Shown piece by piece: positions 59,924-64,000 of a stretch of DNA of 64,000 bases. The DNA is taken from NCBI GenBank assembly GCA_037074765.1, contig JBAMDO010000124.1, positions 1-64,000 of the forward strand, read 5' to 3'. Made by a program: the position numbers and the translations under genes. The first letter of the stretch is position 1. Every line of letters starts with the position of its first letter. This DNA comes from Mansonella perstans. Lineage: Eukaryota > Nematoda > Chromadorea > Rhabditida > Onchocercidae. The notes below the pieces were generated by a model that saw only the letters and a program-made list of their open reading frames with translations, searched no databases and was not told the origin of the DNA.

Positions 59924-62900
59924 ATGCAACGGATTGGTTGGTTTGATGCATTTCGAGAAAATGGTGACCCAACTTGGTTTGGTGAAAATCGAACACCAGT
60001 GATAATCGATTTACAAATTGTTGCGCTATCATCAATATTTATTACACCACTTCTAGCTTTTTTAATTATTCTTCCCGGTGTACGACATTATCGAATTGCA
60101 TCAACCATTGCGTTCATGCTAAGTGTTAGTATTGGGGCAGTTATCTTGAGTAAGTTTCAATTTAATTTATTTTTTCATTAAGGATAATTTCACATGTTAA
60201 TTACATTACATACTAGTCAATTTACTGGAGTTATAAGGAAATACTTTTTTTTTAAAAATATTTTTGCCTAGTAAAAAGAAGATGAAAGGGAATCTTATTT
60301 AGTAGTGACCGTTGTGCCAATACAATGTAATGTTCTGTTAAATCAGTGAGAATCACGAGTATTTTTTTTTTTTTTTACATTGATACATTTATAATAGTCG
60401 ATAGATTTTTTTGTAATACATTTATGAGATCGAATTGACATAATTTAGTCAAAAATAGGCATAAACATTATCATTAGTCTTGCATTATTGAACAAACAGT
60501 GGTAAAATAGTTGTAGCTGATAAAATAAAGTAACAAGTGTGACAACAATTTCTCAAAAAATATGTTCACTTATGTAGAAAACTTAAATATGAAATGTCTT
60601 TTTAAGTATTATTATAGAAAACTATGAAATACCTTTTTAAGTTAATAAAATCCATCAAAAATTTAAATTTAAAAGTTTTAAGGGAAATCAGATAAAAAAA
60701 ATTTGCGAATTTGTTACTGAAATAATTCATTTCTAACCCTTTAGTGCAATTTTTCACAATTCATCGAATGAAATGAAATGTGAAAAGTGTTTCAGCAAAA
60801 TTTTAGGACCATTAGAACTAATGCGATTTCTGAATGTGATAAACATTTTAATTCACTCATATTTATTCGTCGAAATCTTGTTTGAGACCCGAAAACGTAC
60901 TCACCGTTCTATCGTCTACTAAAAGAAAAGATATTAGAAAATGATTTTAACCGTTTTTGTGAAAATTAAAACTTTCCGCTGATTTAAAAGAAAAAATTAA
61001 AATCCTAATTAATCATTTTTACAGTCATTCAAGGAAACCCACATAAATAGAATTGCTTGTCAAAATTTCGTTAAAATAAAACTGTAATTCAATTAAATCA
61101 CAACCAAGGAATGTCATATTGGTTCATTTACTACTTCAGTTGTGTCCTCGTTACTTCCTTTTTTCGAAGTTTATTTTCGAAGCGAATTTGATTATGCTGA
61201 GAATTAGCTTGAATGTTTAAAAATTTAACAGCAATCAATTTTCGCATTCAATTGTTAATTAAATAATGAAGAAAAGAGATGATTAATTGAAGTAAAATGA
61301 AATTTCAAAGGCTGTTTTGTTTATCATTTATATTTTAACTTACTATATGCCTGCAGTTTTTTCCCTTTTAAATTTAAATTTTTTATGAAACATTGTAATA
61401 AGACTAATACAGAAATGTAAAAATTTTCACCCGAATCTTAACCAGTATACTGGAAAATTAGTTCTCTTTTTCTCGCTCACATAATTTTAACAGAAATAAT
61501 GAAAAAAGATGATAAACGAATAAAAATTTGTAAGCGACAGTAAATTTAAAAAAAAAAAAGAAATCCAATTAAGGTTTTAAGTAAATTTCAATGCAAAATT
61601 TAGCCAAACTGTATTATTAATTATTTTGCAATATAAGAAATAACACTAAAAAAATGTGATTAAAGTTCATACAAAAAGTAAATCACTTTTTCAAAAATTT
61701 AAAAATTCAGTCAATATTCCAATATTTGAGTAACAAAGTATTTTATGATAACTTTTTAAATTCTTCTTTTTTATAAAAAATTTCAATTCACGCTAAAGAA
61801 TAAAATTATCAACTAAAGTTGTTGCTTTTTTTAAATTTTTCACTTGAAAATTTAATCTTACTTGAAAAATATCTTAAAATATTCTTAATCCTACTCAAAT
61901 GGATCCGTACTGGGTCTGGTTTCTAAGCAATAAAGTACTGGGAAAACTGGTGTATTTTAGCAATCTAAATTTAAAATAGCGATTTTTAAAATTATTTCAC
62001 TTCTATCAAATTTTAGTAAGTATTTATCATCCAAGTTGGCATCAGGGAAGCGTACGAATTTATTCCGCCTATCGTGCATTTACAACTGATAAACTGGATG
62101 CCATTCTTGGTGTACGCATTGGCCTCAAACATCTTAACGTCACTCTCACAAGTATATATAAAACTTCCAGAATATTTCCGTCAAAACTATTTAATATGAA
62201 GTACAAAAGGCAGTCGAACTAAGCCAAGAACGGATTGTAACAAAGTTTGCATGTCTAATTTTTTGAAACGACGAAGTCCGTAGTAATTAGAATTTCTTTT
62301 AAATTAATATCATCGCATACTTGATTGCATACTTGATTATAGAGCTGCTTGCAAGGAAATGAATAATTAATTATTTATTTTGCCGAAATAGTTTCATTAG
62401 TCGTCTTAAATGTTCAATCAACAATGAAAGGATGAAGTTTATCAATTAAATTAATCGATGATTTCTGTTTCAGGCATACCAACATCTGGAAAAAGAAGCC
62501 ATTTCTCGGATTATTTGCAATACAATGAACGCTTCGAGTTTTTAAGTGGTTTGTGATTTGTTTATTTGATAGAAAAATTTGTTATCAAAATGAAAAAAAT
62601 TGATCTACTCGCTTTGAAAAATGTTTTTTCTTTTTTTATGAATAACAATGAGGGTACGGTAAAAATGGCTTCTAGCCAAATATCTCAAAAAATGTTCATG
62701 GCTAAGCCATGCGATCAACAAGAAAAATTATGCACAATTTTTATTTAAACAAATTAAGTTTTTGCTTTGTTCATAACAAAAATTAAGCTTCTTAAAAAAT
62801 ATTCTATAATAGGTCTATTTTTTGAAGATGCAGATTTGAAAATGCTGAATAAATTATAATCGGTTTAGATTCACGAATATGCAACTGTAAATAGAATCGA

Positions 62901-64000
62901 TATATTCTTAAGTATAATTAATCTTAGCAAATGGCTTATAAGCTGTTAATTTTATCAAAGATTGTAACTGTAATAGTGGAAAACAGTTTTAGTATTTTCA
63001 ATGGAAATGGAACTGGAGAGAAGTTTAAGAAGAGGTTTACCATATCCAATTCTGAAAATTATCGAATATTTAAGTGTGGATCAAGCGGGATTTATTTGGG
63101 GTAGACAATATCGCCTCACTGGGTATTATACTATATATTTGTTATGGTAGGACTATTCATAAACTTTTTTAATTAAAAAATTACAAATAATAATGTTGAA
63201 GGAAGAGAGAAATTGAAATTAAATCATTGTATATCATCTTAATGTATATCTGGTGGTTAATTATTTATTCAAGCACACATTATCATATTTGATAACTTGA
63301 GCATGTTGTCTTAGATTGAATTCATTAAATCAGCACTATTTGTCACACCTTATATTTACTCCCCCAAATATTTTTTCTTAATTTTAAAGATGCCTTCATG
63401 TAAGAGGGAAAAGAGCGGAAAGGAAATGACAGTTATCTGATTATTAAGAAATCATAATTACTTTCAATAATTTTTATTATAACATATGATTAAAAATTAT
63501 TTTTAATTATTTTTAAAATTATTATTAAATAAAAATTATTTTTATTTTTATTATATTAACATAAAGTATAAAAAAAACATTAAACATTTTAATATCTTCC
63601 CCAAAAAAAGAACTAATGAACTGTTTCTCAATTTCCATAATATTACTTAAAGCAATATATCATAAACTGTAGCATTCGTATATAAATAACAAAGTTTTTT
63701 CCATTTGCTTTTAAGGCTACAATAATTCAGGAATTTAATAACTGATAATAACAAATGCAACATTTTAGAAAAGTACCAACATCAGAAACAATGGCGCCAG
63801 GTTAAATTGGCTAATTAAGCCAACCATAAATAATAATTCTTTTTTCTTATATATTTCATTTTGTTGTTTGCTCTTGACTGCAGAAAATGGAAAAGTTTTG
63901 TTTAATTTTCAGGACAGCATTTGCTTTTTGGATTATTCAGATTTTAATGTTATGCTTGGTCCCGCATAACTTTGCCAAAGTAGTTGTAATTGTTGGTATA
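59924..64000 (+). CDS. doxa-1: Dual oxidase maturation factor (DUOXA / DOXA-1), 3' end beyond window
   Basis: Exons 59924-60149, 62017-62151, 62474-62548, 62993-63146 and 63913-64000 (open at the window edge), phases 1, 1, 1, 2: 226 residues so far, of about 340 in the human proteins. Family features in order: GWFDAFRENGDPTWFGENRT; first membrane helix with PLLAFLIILPGVRHYR; a second helix FMLSVSIGAVIL; then YHPSWHQGSV, AYRAFTTDKLDAILGVRIGL and the N-glycosylation motif HLNVTLT of the large extracellular loop; DYLQYNERFEF; a partner helix preceded by GLPYPILKIIEYL and QYRLTGYYTIYLLW; and TAFAFWIIQILMLCL. DUOXA proteins take dual oxidase through the secretory pathway; in C. elegans DOXA-1 works with BLI-3 in peroxide-driven cuticle cross-linking. 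A CTTTAG acceptor 26 nt before the ATG suggests trans-splicing. Confidence 0.9.

Overview
The window looks like nuclear DNA of a nematode, most likely a spirurid or filarial worm. The support is its very low GC content, short exons with weak splice donors and acceptors of the TTTTCAG/TTTTAG type, several likely spliced-leader (trans-splice) acceptors just upstream of start codons, and a set of ordinary animal genes. The species cannot be named from sequence alone. Almost every gene is split into small exons. I built the models by hand by joining open frames whose splice phases agree and whose summed exon lengths divide by three. No RNA evidence or database search was available.

Layout. 1-5.8 kb: AT-rich, no gene seen. 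5.8-7.4 kb (+): a 254-residue protein with two N-terminal membrane segments, unrecognised. 8.65-9.38 kb (-): a 123-residue protein with a CxxCxxxCxxC cluster, unrecognised. 10.98-18.8 kb (-): a large extracellular protein with a PAN/apple-like module followed by about ten thrombospondin type 1 repeats; an intron holds a 178-bp tandem duplication of one of its exons. 18.8-23.4 kb: no convincing gene. 23.4-28.5 kb (-): a ZC3H3-like protein with four CCCH zinc fingers and polyproline tracts. It is divergent from 29.4-31.2 kb (+), the exosome cap subunit CSL4/EXOSC1.

35.3-41.0 kb (+): a ubiquitin-specific protease related to the USP36/USP42 type. 43.3-44.8 kb (+): TMEM199/VMA12, a V-ATPase assembly factor. 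45.9-47.6 kb (+): a TMEM70-like mitochondrial membrane protein. 48.5-52.5 kb (+): a chymotrypsin-fold serine protease homologue in which all three catalytic residues are replaced and whose mature N terminus would be exposed directly by signal peptidase. 52.5-59.9 kb: AT-rich, with a 91-nt poly(A) run and GA/TC arrays. 59.9-64 kb (+): the 5' part of a dual oxidase maturation factor (DUOXA, C. elegans DOXA-1 type), cut by the window end.

How the genes relate. Most are independent housekeeping or extracellular genes rather than a pathway. CSL4 and the ZC3H3-like protein both act in nuclear RNA processing and share a divergent promoter region. TMEM199 and TMEM70 are same-strand neighbours 1.1 kb apart, and both families help assemble proton-translocating ATPases (V-type and F-type). 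DUOXA, the TSR protein and the pseudoprotease enter the secretory pathway and could act at the cuticle or extracellular matrix. The most unusual items are the inactive protease with a ready-made Ile-Ile-Gly-Gly N terminus and the exon-derived tandem duplication inside the TSR gene.
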